Part shown: positions 56,098 through 64,000 of the stretch, in pieces | How the letters are laid out: each line of letters begins with the position of its first letter | How positions within the stretch are numbered: position 1 is the first letter of the stretch | Source: Prochlorococcus marinus CUG1415 | GTDB lineage: Bacteria; Cyanobacteriota; Cyanobacteriia; PCC-6307; Cyanobiaceae | Direction of reading: 5' to 3' | Assembly (NCBI RefSeq): GCF_017696015.1 | Contig: NZ_JAAORL010000002.1 | Span: forward strand, 496,001-560,000 | DNA length: 64,000 bases | Position numbers and translations under genes: made by a program | Notes under the pieces: generated by a model | The model's input: the letters and a program-made list of their open reading frames with translations, nothing else | Told to the model about the DNA's origin: nothing | The model's database searches: none

Positions 56098-57468
56098 CTA
56101 TACTGAAGAATTACATTCTTTAAGTTTATCTTTTAGTTGATCAAGAGATTCATCAGAAATTTTTGAATTCATAGGACAATGCTTAGGTCCACACATTGAA
56201 CAAAATTCAGCCTTTTTAAAAATTTCTTCAGGTAATGTTTCATCATGGTATTGCTTTGCTCTTTCTGGATCTAATGAAAGTTCAAATTGTTTATTCCAAT
56301 CAAAGTTATACCTTGCATGACTAAGTTCATCATCTCTATCACGAGCTCCAGATCGATGTCTAGCTATATCAGCAGCATGAGCAGCTATCTTATAAGCAAT
56401 TAATCCTTCTCGTACATCTTCTGCATTAGGTAGACCTAGATGTTCTTTTGGAGTTACATAACATAACATAGAAGTCCCATACCAACCAGCCATCGCGGCT
56501 CCAATAGCACTTGATATATGGTCATAACCAGGAGATATATCTGTCACCAATGGGCCAAGTACATAAAAGGGGGCTTCTGAACATTCCTCCATTTGCTTTC
56601 TCACATTAAACTCAATTTGATCCATAGGTACATGCCCAGGACCCTCAACCATCACTTGAACATTATGTTCCCATGCTCTTCGAGTAAGCTCTCCTAAGGT
56701 CTTTAATTCTGCTAACTGAGCATCATCAGAAGCATCATGCAAACATCCAGGTCTAAGTGAATCTCCTAGAGAAAATGTACAATCATATTTCTTAAAAATC
56801 TCACAAATATCATCAAACCTTGAATAGAGAGGATTTTGCTTAAAATGGTGTAACATCCATTGTGCTAAAATTCCTCCCCCTCTACTTACAATTCCAGTAA
56901 TTCTCCCTTTGACTTTTGGCAAATGCTCTATTAGTAATCCTGCATGAATAGTTTGATAATCAACGCCCTGTTGGCAATGTTTTTCAATTATATGAAGAAA
57001 ATCGTCTTCTGTAAGTCTATCTATTGAGCCATGCACACTTTCTAAAGCTTGATAAACGGGAACTGTGCCTATTGGAACGGGAGATTCGTTAATAATGGCT
57101 TGCCTTACTTCATCTAAATTTACTCCTCCGGTAGAAAGATCCATAACCGTATCAGCGCCATATTTAACGGCTAGCTTAAGCTTCTCTACTTCTTCATTGA
57201 TATCACTTGCATTAGGTGAAGCACCAATATTTGCATTAACTTTACATCTAGAAGCAATACCTATTGACATTGGCTCAAGATTCAAATGATTAATATTAGC
57301 TGGAATGATTAATCTTCCTCTTGCCACTTCTTCCATTATTAATGAAGCAGGAAGATTTTCTTTTTTAGCAACAAATTCCATTTCTTCAGTGACATATCCG
57401 TTCCTCGCAAAATTCATCTGAGTTACATTATCTTTTCCAAGACGAGGCTTAATCCAAGAACTTCTCAT
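56098..57468 (-). CDS. thiC: Phosphomethylpyrimidine synthase ThiC
   Basis: A 456-residue radical-SAM-like enzyme with the C-terminal cluster motif [46 protein letters not shown] and [13 protein letters not shown]. It lacks the long N-terminal extension of some bacterial ThiC. It converts AIR, the product of PurM in this window, into the thiamine pyrimidine. A TPP riboswitch lies in its leader, so thiamine diphosphate should turn it off. Confidence 0.97.
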   Translation of the reverse strand: MRSSWIKPRLGKDNVTQMNFARNGYVTEEMEFVAKKENLPASLIMEEVARGRLIIPANINHLNLEPMSIGIASRCKVNANIGASPNASDINEEVEKLKLAVKYGADTVMDLSTGGVNLDEVRQAIINESPVPIGTVPVYQALESVHGSIDRLTEDDFLHIIEKHCQQGVDYQTIHAGLLIEHLPKVKGRITGIVSRGGGILAQWMLHHFKQNPLYSRFDDICEIFKKYDCTFSLGDSLRPGCLHDASDDAQLAELKTLGELTRRAWEHNVQVMVEGPGHVPMDQIEFNVRKQMEECSEAPFYVLGPLVTDISPGYDHISSAIGAAMAGWYGTSMLCYVTPKEHLGLPNAEDVREGLIAYKIAAHAADIARHRSGARDRDDELSHARYNFDWNKQFELSLDPERAKQYHDETLPEEIFKKAEFCSMCGPKHCPMNSKISDESLDQLKDKLKECNSSV

Positions 57469-57516
57469 AACTTGTAGTTTTTAAAAGTGTTATTACTAAA
57501 GTTTGATCAAATTTCC

Positions 57517-57594
57517 ACTTCCCTGCATCAGTATTAATGATTCAGGTTCAAAGGGTATGATCTCAGCTAAGTTAAATTTCTTAGCACCCCTAGT
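57517..57594 (-). promoter_or_regulatory. TPP riboswitch (THI element) in the thiC leader
   Basis: Read on the minus strand, the conserved parts occur in order: ACTAGGGGTGCT, then CTGAGA (57561-57566), ACCCTT (57551-57556), GAACCTGA (57542-57549), and the closing GATGCAGGGAAGT. P1 pairs ACT with AGT around the GGGG/GGGA bulge. The 3' end is 48 nt from the thiC ATG. That linker has no stem followed by a T-run, so control is more likely at translation or RNA stability than at a terminator. Confidence 0.93.
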
Positions 57595-57675
57595 ATTTAT
57601 TTATTAATAGCTCTTTTCTAAAAAATAGTCATCACATATTGCTTAAAAATAAATAAAGTATTTTTATTTAACTGT

Positions 57676-57879
57676 TTAATAAGACTTAATTTTTTTTAAA
57701 ATATTCTTCCTATCCAATTTTCTCCTTACATCTTTCTCCAAAATAATTGAGATCCCCATTAAGCCAATAGGCACATAAAAAATCTTCTTTGTATTATCCC
57801 TTAATATTAAACCAATAGCAGATATAAGGATCATGAAAGGAGCTACAAAAGATAAAATCAATCCTTTATTAATTTTCAT
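57676..57879 (-). CDS. DUF3188-like small membrane protein
   Basis: A 67-residue protein with two hydrophobic segments (about 8-27, GLILSFVAPFMILISAIGLI, and about 33-47, FYVPIGLMGISIIL) and a strongly basic tail (KDVRRKLDRKN). It probably forms a two-helix membrane protein. It matches a small picocyanobacterial family often called DUF3188. It overlaps the stop of the M20 peptidase gene by 4 bp, so the two are translationally coupled. Function unknown. Confidence 0.7.
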   Translation of the reverse strand: MKINKGLILSFVAPFMILISAIGLILRDNTKKIFYVPIGLMGISIILEKDVRRKLDRKNILKKIKSY

Positions 57880-59060
57880 TTATCTACTTTATTAAGTATT
57901 TGATTGTTTAATTTTACTATGGATTCTGTTATTACTTTAATACCAACAGCAATCGCTCTTTCATCTGGATCAAATCTGGAACTGTGTAATGGAGCGCATC
58001 CATTTGAATCAGACACACCTAATCTAAACATAGCTCCAGGGATCTCATGCAAGAACTCGGCAAAATCCTCCGCACCTAATGATGGTTTTTGTAATTCAAT
58101 AACATTTTCTTGACCCAAAACCTTAATTCCTGAATCTCTGAGAACTCTATTAATTTCAGAATTATTATTAACTGGAGGTGTAATTTCTCTAAATATTACT
58201 TTTGCATCAGCTCCGAAACTAGTAACTAAAGAAGAGATATTATCATCAAGCCAATTACCAATATTCTTAAATAATTGAAGATTAGTGCATCTAACAGTAC
58301 CAATTAAATTGACCTTTTCAGCAAGTACATTGAATGCATTGCCACCATTAATTTTACCAAAAGTTATTACTACAGGATCCAAAGGATCTAACTTCCTTGT
58401 TATTAATTCTTGAACTCCCGAGATAACTTTAGAGGCCACCCATATAGCATCAACCCCTTCATGAGGGCGAGCACCATGGCCTGATTTCCCTTTAATCTCT
58501 ACCTTTAGTTCTCCAGCAGCAGCAGTTAAACTTCCCTCTTTAATCCCAATAGTCCCTACAGATAAATCGGGGTAGACATGAAGACCTAAAATATGAGTTA
58601 AACCATTAGTTGCACCATCTTTAATCATCCATCTAGCTCCACTAGCAATTTCTTCAGCGGGCTGAAAAATTATCCGCGTGCCAAAATTAAGGTTTAAATC
58701 CTTAACAATTTTTGCTACACCCAACCCAATCGATATATGTAAATCATGACCACATGCATGCATAACACCATCTACTTTTGAAGCAAAACTTAATTTAGTT
58801 TCCTCAAATATTGGTAACGCATCCATATCCACTCTTAAGCCTATAATGCCTTTATCTAACGGGCCGAAATCAGCTATAACTCCAGTCCTACCTATAGATT
58901 CAGTAACATTCCAACCAATATTTTTTAAATAACCACTTATCAAAATAGCTGTTTGATTTTCCAGCCCACTTAATTCTGGATGTGCATGGATATGTCTTCT
59001 TAAATTAATTAATTCATCATTAAACGAATCAATTTTTTTTAAAAACTGATCTCTATTCAT
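57876..59060 (-). CDS. M20-family amidohydrolase/peptidase
   Basis: A 394-residue metal-dependent amidohydrolase. The zinc or manganese ligands are in MHACGHDLHISIG (C103, H105) and PAEEIASGARWMI. The tail has PSLGAEDFAEFLHEIPGAMFRLG. It resembles N-acyl-amino-acid (hippurate, IAA-amino-acid) hydrolases. The substrate is unknown. It is followed by the coupled DUF3188 gene and preceded by a TPR gene 3 bp away. Confidence 0.9.
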   Translation of the reverse strand: MNRDQFLKKIDSFNDELINLRRHIHAHPELSGLENQTAILISGYLKNIGWNVTESIGRTGVIADFGPLDKGIIGLRVDMDALPIFEETKLSFASKVDGVMHACGHDLHISIGLGVAKIVKDLNLNFGTRIIFQPAEEIASGARWMIKDGATNGLTHILGLHVYPDLSVGTIGIKEGSLTAAAGELKVEIKGKSGHGARPHEGVDAIWVASKVISGVQELITRKLDPLDPVVITFGKINGGNAFNVLAEKVNLIGTVRCTNLQLFKNIGNWLDDNISSLVTSFGADAKVIFREITPPVNNNSEINRVLRDSGIKVLGQENVIELQKPSLGAEDFAEFLHEIPGAMFRLGVSDSNGCAPLHSSRFDPDERAIAVGIKVITESIVKLNNQILNKVDK

Positions 59061-59063
59061 TAC

Positions 59064-59864
59064 TTATTGTAAATTTATAAAACTCATTAAATCTTTAGTT
59101 GGTTTTGGAGGCCATCTTCTTACTTTTATTAACCATTGCTCATCACTATACCTCGGATCTAATTCAGTTACTGATATCCAATTACTCTCTGCTTTACCAA
59201 ATTCACCCTTTGACCAATTTAAAGCTGTTAAAGCTGCCCTAGCATCTGCAAAAGTTGGATAACGTCTAATTAATTTTTTTAATTCTTGTTCAGATTCATC
59301 AATGTTCCCCAACTGGAAATCTGCTAACGCCATACTTGATCTAGCCATAGCAAATCCAGGATTATATAAAGCAGCTTTTGAAAATAAATCTCTTGCTTTT
59401 TCCCATTGTGATGAAGAACCTTCTACATTCGCCAAATTATATAGTGCAGAGAAATTTTTACTATCTTTTGAAATAACGAACATATAATCTTTTTTCGCTT
59501 CCGACCATAGACCCAATGCTTCCTCTGCTATCCCCCTGTTAATGTAAGGATCTATTTCACTAGAATTCAAACTTATTGACTTATTTTGGTCATCTATTGA
59601 TCCCTTTACATCTCCTACAACAAGTCTTACATTTCCTCTATTACTCAAACCCGCAGCATCATCAGGATACAATTCCAAATAGCGATTCCATTCCTGTAAC
59701 GCGAGATTAAATTTTCCGCCTGAACTTAAATCTAATGCATTTTGAAACAAATCTTCTCTCAAAGATAATGAATAGCATGGTGCAATATAAAAAATATTGA
59801 TAAAAACAAAAATTAATAAACAACAAACCTTAACTTTTTTAAAAGTTATCATTTTTTGAATCAA
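59064..59864 (-). CDS. TPR-repeat protein with signal peptide
   Basis: A 266-residue protein. The N-terminus has a basic start and a hydrophobic run ([20 protein letters not shown]) that looks like a signal peptide or membrane anchor. About five TPR-like repeats follow (residues 40-240), for example [25 protein letters not shown]. It is likely exported and binds protein partners. The start overlaps the ruvB stop by 26 bp; the second ATG at 59852 reduces this to 14. Confidence 0.82.
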   Translation of the reverse strand: MIQKMITFKKVKVCCLLIFVFINIFYIAPCYSLSLREDLFQNALDLSSGGKFNLALQEWNRYLELYPDDAAGLSNRGNVRLVVGDVKGSIDDQNKSISLNSSEIDPYINRGIAEEALGLWSEAKKDYMFVISKDSKNFSALYNLANVEGSSSQWEKARDLFSKAALYNPGFAMARSSMALADFQLGNIDESEQELKKLIRRYPTFADARAALTALNWSKGEFGKAESNWISVTELDPRYSDEQWLIKVRRWPPKPTKDLMSFINLQ

Positions 59865-60897
59865 TGTACTTTTTCCCTACCGCAGTAAGCAATCTTCCTC
59901 GAGGAGTTCTCGTGAGGAAACCAATTTGGATTAGGTATGGCTCAACTACAAATTCTAACATTGAAGAATCATCGCCCAATCCAGCTGCGATTGAATCGAG
60001 GCCAGTTGGAATATTATTATTTTGATTTAAAAAAGACAAATATTGTCTATCTAAAGAATCCAATCCTTTTTCATCTATTTGGTAAGAATTTAAAGCTTTT
60101 TTTATTAAATTCACGGAGATCACATTAGTTTTTTCAATAACTTGAGCATAATCTCTAACTCGTCTTAATAATCTTAAAGCAATTCTTGGAGTCCCTCGAG
60201 AAATCTTTGCTAAATCATAAGATGCTTCATCATCTAAATTGAGGTTTATTAATCTGGAGAAATTAACAATTATTTGTTTTAATTCATCATACGTATAAAA
60301 TTCAATTTTCTCAGATATACCAAATCTATCTCTTAGAGGTGCACTAATTGAGGCTAATTTAGTTGTGGCCCCAACCAGAGTAAACCTAGGAAGATTAATT
60401 GTTCTACAACGTGTTCCTCTATTAGCTCCCATAGTTAAGTCGAGTCTAAAATCTTCCATTGCAGAATATAACAACTCTTCAGTTAACCTATTTAAGCGAT
60501 GTATCTCATCGATAAACAAAACTTCACCTTCTTTTAATCCAAGTAGTAACCCTACAATATCTCTAGGTCTTTCAATTGAGGGTGCAGTAGCTATCCTGCA
60601 TTTTGTATTCATTTCGTTGGCTATCAAAAAAGCAAGGGTAGTCTTACCTAAACCAGGCTGTCCATATAAAAGAGTATGCTCCAAAGGTTCTTTTCGGAAA
60701 ATTGAAGCATCTATAGCTATTCTTAAAGAAGATTTAAGTTGTTCTTGGCCAATAAATTCTTGAAAAGTAAGAGGCCGTGCTAAGTTCAGATTATTATTTT
60801 TCTTTTCTTCTGGAATGATTTTTGAATCAACTAGCCTTAGCTCTTTTTTACGAGGAGAAGGGTCATTATCGCCTATATTGGAAGAAATTATTGCCAT
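59839..60897 (-). CDS. ruvB: Holliday junction branch migration ATPase RuvB
   Basis: About 352 residues from the ATG at 60897 ([10 protein letters not shown]). It has Walker [13 protein letters not shown], Walker [12 protein letters not shown], the sensor [20 protein letters not shown] and the arginine-finger region [18 protein letters not shown] winged-helix domain with [13 protein letters not shown] closes the protein. It drives branch migration with RuvA. An upstream TTG at 60903 only adds two residues. smpB is divergent. Confidence 0.95.
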   Translation of the reverse strand: MAIISSNIGDNDPSPRKKELRLVDSKIIPEEKKNNNLNLARPLTFQEFIGQEQLKSSLRIAIDASIFRKEPLEHTLLYGQPGLGKTTLAFLIANEMNTKCRIATAPSIERPRDIVGLLLGLKEGEVLFIDEIHRLNRLTEELLYSAMEDFRLDLTMGANRGTRCRTINLPRFTLVGATTKLASISAPLRDRFGISEKIEFYTYDELKQIIVNFSRLINLNLDDEASYDLAKISRGTPRIALRLLRRVRDYAQVIEKTNVISVNLIKKALNSYQIDEKGLDSLDRQYLSFLNQNNNIPTGLDSIAAGLGDDSSMLEFVVEPYLIQIGFLTRTPRGRLLTAVGKKYIDSKNDNF

Positions 60898-60950
60898 AAT
60901 CAAAGGTTAATTCCAATTGTTCTGAGTAGAAAGATTTTTTACAACTAAAA

Positions 60951-61445
60951 ATGGCAAAAAATTCAACCAAAGTTAAAAAAAATACTAATAAAGAAAATAA
61001 TTTTAAACGTCTAGCTGAGAATAGATATGCAAAATTTCAATATACAATATCTGAAACAATCGAAGCAGGAATTGAACTTTTAGGTACTGAAGTAAAATCA
61101 ATTAGAAACGGAAAAGCAAATTTAAGAGATGGGTACTGTTCATTTAGAGATGGTGAGATTTTATTGTTAAATGTTCACATTTCACCACACAAAAATGTAG
61201 GGGCTTTTTTTAATCATGATCCATTAAGAAATAGAAAGTTGCTACTACATAAAAAAGAAATAATAAAGCTGAAATCCAATACTGAAAAAAAAGGAATGAC
61301 TATTATTCCATTATCTCTATATTTAAAAGGTTCATGGATTAAAATAACTATTGGAGTCGGTAAAGGGAAAAAATTACATGACAAACGCCAAGATGAGAAA
61401 CAAAAAAGTATAAAAAAAGAAATTAACTCTGCACTAAAAAGATAA
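60951..61445 (+). CDS. smpB: SsrA-binding protein SmpB
   Basis: A 164-residue protein with [40 protein letters not shown], the OB-fold core, and the basic C-terminal tail [17 protein letters not shown] that enters the ribosome. It delivers tmRNA to stalled ribosomes. No tmRNA gene is visible in this window. It is divergent from ruvB, 53 bp apart. Confidence 0.96.
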   Translation: MAKNSTKVKKNTNKENNFKRLAENRYAKFQYTISETIEAGIELLGTEVKSIRNGKANLRDGYCSFRDGEILLLNVHISPHKNVGAFFNHDPLRNRKLLLHKKEIIKLKSNTEKKGMTIIPLSLYLKGSWIKITIGVGKGKKLHDKRQDEKQKSIKKEINSALKR

Positions 61446-61470
61446 AAAAAAATATCCAAATTTATTGAAA

Positions 61471-61719
61471 CTATGAATCTAAACTTACTGAACTTGGAGG
61501 AGGGGAAGGATCTGGATCTGCAATTAACATATGCTGTAGGACGGTTTCAGGTCTTTCACTATCTCTCCAGCGAATTTTATAAGCAGGCATTTTTGTACCC
61601 CTACTTGTAGTTTGCTCTACTGGTTCAATAACCCATCCTCTTCTTGATCGGCCTTGAGGATTTCTTTTTACTACTGCATCCGCGTGTTTGAAACGGAAAC
61701 CAACACGTTCACCACTCAT
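61471..61719 (-). CDS. Small basic conserved protein, unknown function
   Basis: An 82-residue protein starting MSGERVGFRFKHADAVVKRN. The first 60 residues are basic and strand-like (GRSRRGWVIEPVEQTTSRG, AYKIRWRDSERPETVLQHML) and suggest a small beta-barrel or nucleic-acid-binding domain. The tail is Pro/Ser-rich (DPDPSPPPSS). It lies 30 bp after lysS on the same strand and converges on smpB. I recall similar proteins only in marine cyanobacteria; no function is known. Confidence 0.65.
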   Translation of the reverse strand: MSGERVGFRFKHADAVVKRNPQGRSRRGWVIEPVEQTTSRGTKMPAYKIRWRDSERPETVLQHMLIADPDPSPPPSSVSLDS

Positions 61720-61749
61720 TGCAAAAAATTTCGTATTGGATTAATTAAT

Positions 61750-63288
61750 CTATTTTACTTCATTCAAGGGTAATTTTTCATTTTTATTAGAAGTTTTTTC
61801 TGGTTTTAACAATGGGAAAGGGATGACATCTCTAATTGATGGACTATTAGTAATTAACATAATAAGTCTATCAATACCTATGCCTAATCCTCCAGTAGGA
61901 GGCATACCAATCTCTAATGCATTCAAGAAATCTTCATCTATACAGTGAGCCTCATAATCTCCTTGATCTCTAAGAGATTGCTGTAATTGCATTCTTTCTC
62001 TTTGATCTACCGGATCTATCAACTCACTAAACGCATTGGCTAACTCTCGACCAACAATGAATAATTCAAATCTCTGAACCATTTCTTTTTTATTAAGATG
62101 AGGTCTAGCTAAAGGAGAAATTTCAACAGGATAATCGATAACAAAAGTAGGTTCTATCAGTTCTGACTCAACTTTTTGCTCAAAGACCTCATTTAAAAGT
62201 CTTCCAATAGAATTCACTTTATTAGATAATTCAACATTTATACTTTCAACAGCTTTTTTTGCTGCTTGAAAATCTTCATGGAAACAATCAAAATCAAGCC
62301 CTGTATATTTTTTGACTATATCTTTCATAGATATTCTTGCCCAAGGCTTAGAAAAATCAATTTCATTATTTTGATAATTTATAACTAAAGAGCCACATGC
62401 ATCAGCGACAATATCTTTAATCAGTTGTTCTGTTAAATCCATCATATCGACATAGTTAGAAAAAGCTTGATAAATTTCAACTGAAGTAAATTCTGGATTA
62501 TGCTTTGTACTTATCCCCTCATTACGGAAGATTCTTCCCAATTCATAAACTTTCTCAAATCCTCCAACAACCATTCTTTTTAAATGTAATTCTGTAGCTA
62601 TTCTTAGATAAAGCGGAATATCTAATGTATTGTGATGAGTAATAAATGGTCTTGCTTCTGCACCACCAGCTTCAGATTGTAGAATTGGAGTTTCTATCTC
62701 TAAAAAATTTCTATTATCTAGCCATTGTCTTATAAAACTTATACATTTTGCTCGTGTTTTAAATACATTTTTAGAGTAAGGATTCACTATTAAATCTAGA
62801 TAACGTTGCCTATATCTTTTTTCAATATCAGTCAATCCATGCCATTTATCAGGTAAAGGCTGTAATGATTTAGATAACATTTCCCATTTTTCTACTTTAA
62901 TTGAAAGCTCACCTTTGTTAGTTTTTTTAATAGTTCCGAAAACGCCTATCCAATCACCAATATCTACTATTTCCTTAATATCTTCAAAAGAAAGTAATTT
63001 TTGGTTTTCTAAATTGGAATTAATAATCCTTTTATCTAAATAAAGCTGAATCTGTCCTTCTTGATCACTGATTGTGAAAAAGGCAATTTTTCCCATTACC
63101 CTTTTTGCCATAACTCTACCCGCAATAGCGACATTAAAATCTTCCTCTTGACCATTTTCTAAATAATCAAATTTTTGAATAAGAAATTTTGTAGTATGGG
63201 AAACTTTAAAACTCTCTGCGTAAGAAGCAAATCCTTTACTGACTAGTAAATTAGCTTTTTGTAGACGGGCTTCTCTTATTTCAGACAA
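61750..63288 (-). CDS. lysS: Lysyl-tRNA synthetase (class II)
   Basis: A 512-residue synthetase. The N-terminal OB-fold is at about residues 50-150 ([19 protein letters not shown]). Class II motifs follow: motif 1 near [18 protein letters not shown], motif 2 [18 protein letters not shown], and motif 3 [15 protein letters not shown]. It charges tRNA-Lys. The start is ATG at 63288, and rpaB lies 50 bp upstream on the same strand. Confidence 0.98.
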   Translation of the reverse strand: MSEIREARLQKANLLVSKGFASYAESFKVSHTTKFLIQKFDYLENGQEEDFNVAIAGRVMAKRVMGKIAFFTISDQEGQIQLYLDKRIINSNLENQKLLSFEDIKEIVDIGDWIGVFGTIKKTNKGELSIKVEKWEMLSKSLQPLPDKWHGLTDIEKRYRQRYLDLIVNPYSKNVFKTRAKCISFIRQWLDNRNFLEIETPILQSEAGGAEARPFITHHNTLDIPLYLRIATELHLKRMVVGGFEKVYELGRIFRNEGISTKHNPEFTSVEIYQAFSNYVDMMDLTEQLIKDIVADACGSLVINYQNNEIDFSKPWARISMKDIVKKYTGLDFDCFHEDFQAAKKAVESINVELSNKVNSIGRLLNEVFEQKVESELIEPTFVIDYPVEISPLARPHLNKKEMVQRFELFIVGRELANAFSELIDPVDQRERMQLQQSLRDQGDYEAHCIDEDFLNALEIGMPPTGGLGIGIDRLIMLITNSPSIRDVIPFPLLKPEKTSNKNEKLPLNEVK

Positions 63289-63338
63289 AATTTACCTTAA
63301 TATATTTGTTTTATTTAATAAAAGTATCAGACCAAGGC

Positions 63339-64000
63339 TTAACTTGCCAAAGATGTTGCTGTTTCGCCAACTCTCTGAGATGCATAACCAATTCCTCGAA
63401 CAGTTAATATTAATTCTGGATTTCTAGGATCTGGTTCTAATTTACCTCTTAGTCTCGCGACATATACATCTACCACTCTTAAATCTGCAGCTCTCCTAGG
63501 AGGATAACCCCATAACTTTTCCAAAATTTCAGCTCTTGGAACAACTTTACCAGGCTCGTCAAATAATAATTCTAAAAGGCTGAATTCAGTATAAGTCAGA
63601 CTAATTCTTTCTCCTGCTCTAGAAACTTGTCTTCTATTAGTATCAACAACCAAACTTCCAAATTTCATCACTCCTTTACCTGATGGAGCCTCTTTCGTTT
63701 CGGTAACCGATACGGTAGGACCCATTCTTCTCAAAATAGTGGCTATCCTAGCTTCTAACTCTTTTGGGCTGAATGGTTTTGATAAATAATCATCAGCTCC
63801 TAAATCCAAGCCTGCAACTCTCTCTGAAATCGCCTCTAGTGCGGTTAAAAATATTATTGGCACCACTGATTCAGCCCTAATTCTTCTACAAACAGCAAAT
63901 CCATCCATTTTTGGGAGCATAACATCAAGAACTATCAAGTCAGGGGAATCTCGGTGAAAAGATTCAAGAGCTTCTTCACCATTAGTGGCCGAATAAACTT
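63339..64000 (-). CDS. rpaB: Response regulator RpaB (OmpR family), 3' part
   Basis: About 219 residues of an OmpR-family regulator that runs off the right edge. The phosphorylation site is the D in LIVLDVMLPKMDGF, and LSKPFSPKELEARI ends the receiver. The C-terminal winged helix is RRAADLRVVDVYVARLRGKLEPDP, then ILTVRGIGYASQRVGE. RpaB is the essential high-light and redox regulator of photosystem genes, including psaC and psaD in other cyanobacteria. The visible frame continues upstream of the internal TTG at 63938 through SATNGEEALESFHRD, so that TTG is not the start. About 25-30 N-terminal residues are missing. Confidence 0.92.
   Translation of the reverse strand, partial: VYSATNGEEALESFHRDSPDLIVLDVMLPKMDGFAVCRRIRAESVVPIIFLTALEAISERVAGLDLGADDYLSKPFSPKELEARIATILRRMGPTVSVTETKEAPSGKGVMKFGSLVVDTNRRQVSRAGERISLTYTEFSLLELLFDEPGKVVPRAEILEKLWGYPPRRAADLRVVDVYVARLRGKLEPDPRNPELILTVRGIGYASQRVGETATSLAS

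Noticed and set aside
60365-60763. 132-codon ORF opposite ruvB.
   Set aside because: It lies wholly inside ruvB on the other strand and has no recognisable domain.
63339-63938. rpaB starting at the internal TTG at 63938.
   Set aside because: The same frame stays open to the window edge and encodes the expected receiver residues, so the gene is simply cut.

Overview
The window is a continuous stretch of core chromosome from a marine picocyanobacterium. It is almost certainly a high-light-adapted Prochlorococcus. The evidence is the very AT-rich sequence, the photosystem I genes psaC and psaD, the cyanobacterial NDH-1 subunits ndhN and ndhS, the circadian protein LdpA, the PanC-Cmk fusion, the heme oxygenase/pebA/pebB cluster without any phycobilisome gene beside it, and gene packing so tight that many neighbours overlap by 4 bp or meet with 0 to 10 bp between them. 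I cannot name the strain from sequence alone.

Layout, left to right. 1-1822 is the start of the S10-type ribosomal operon on the minus strand (rplC, rplD, rplW, and rplB cut by the edge). 2107-4556 carries ndhN, ldpA, tRNA-Gln and a HAD hydrolase. recA follows behind a clear LexA box. 5769-11180 holds a DUF2839 protein, a decayed DinG-like helicase, tyrA, a CrtD-type carotenoid desaturase, a fructosamine-kinase-like protein and a CAAD/CurT membrane protein. 11485-16340 has a MoeB/ThiF-rhodanese fusion, a tandem corrinoid adenosyltransferase, a LarE-type sulfur transferase, S-adenosylmethionine decarboxylase and recF. 16405-23091 has tRNA-Arg(CCG), an acetyltransferase-like gene, ppc, gshA, trpE and psaD. 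23203-26909 is an mrp-rodA-histidine kinase operon. 27069-31131 has hemF, a CCB-type cytochrome b6f assembly factor, rnd, a lipid-A-disaccharide-synthase-like protein and tRNA-Cys. After a 443-bp gene-free stretch come two small unknown genes, purM, panC-cmk and a low-molecular-weight phosphatase. 35690-37879 is the bilin cluster ho1-pebA-pebB.

The right half has icd with an unusual leader, a sugar-acid-kinase-like gene, an epimerase, an alpha/beta hydrolase, a Na+/H+ antiporter and glgP (38580-47243). It continues with two unknown genes, tRNA-Arg(CCU), RNase P RNA and rnc (47236-49402), then ndhS, rimM, glmS, psaC, acpP, fabF and tktA (49406-56077). thiC follows under a TPP riboswitch (56098-57594). 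The window closes with an M20 peptidase, a TPR protein, ruvB, smpB, a small conserved protein, lysS and rpaB, which is cut by the right edge.

Functional links: electron transfer around PSI and ferredoxin (PsaC, PsaD, NdhN, NdhS, PebA, PebB), carbon flow (Ppc, Icd, GlgP, Tkt), tetrapyrrole metabolism (HemF, HO1, PebAB, corrinoid adenosyltransferase), thiamine and sulfur-carrier chemistry (ThiC with riboswitch, MoeB/ThiF-like), and DNA repair (RecA, RecF, RuvB). I see no prophage, transposon, CRISPR array or toxin-antitoxin pair. The most interesting items are the icd leader (inverted repeat plus overlapping 13-codon ORF), several genes that keep a fold but have lost canonical residues (DinG-like, MoeB-like, histidine kinase), and the structured gap near 31.2 kb. 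I found no obvious large novel system.
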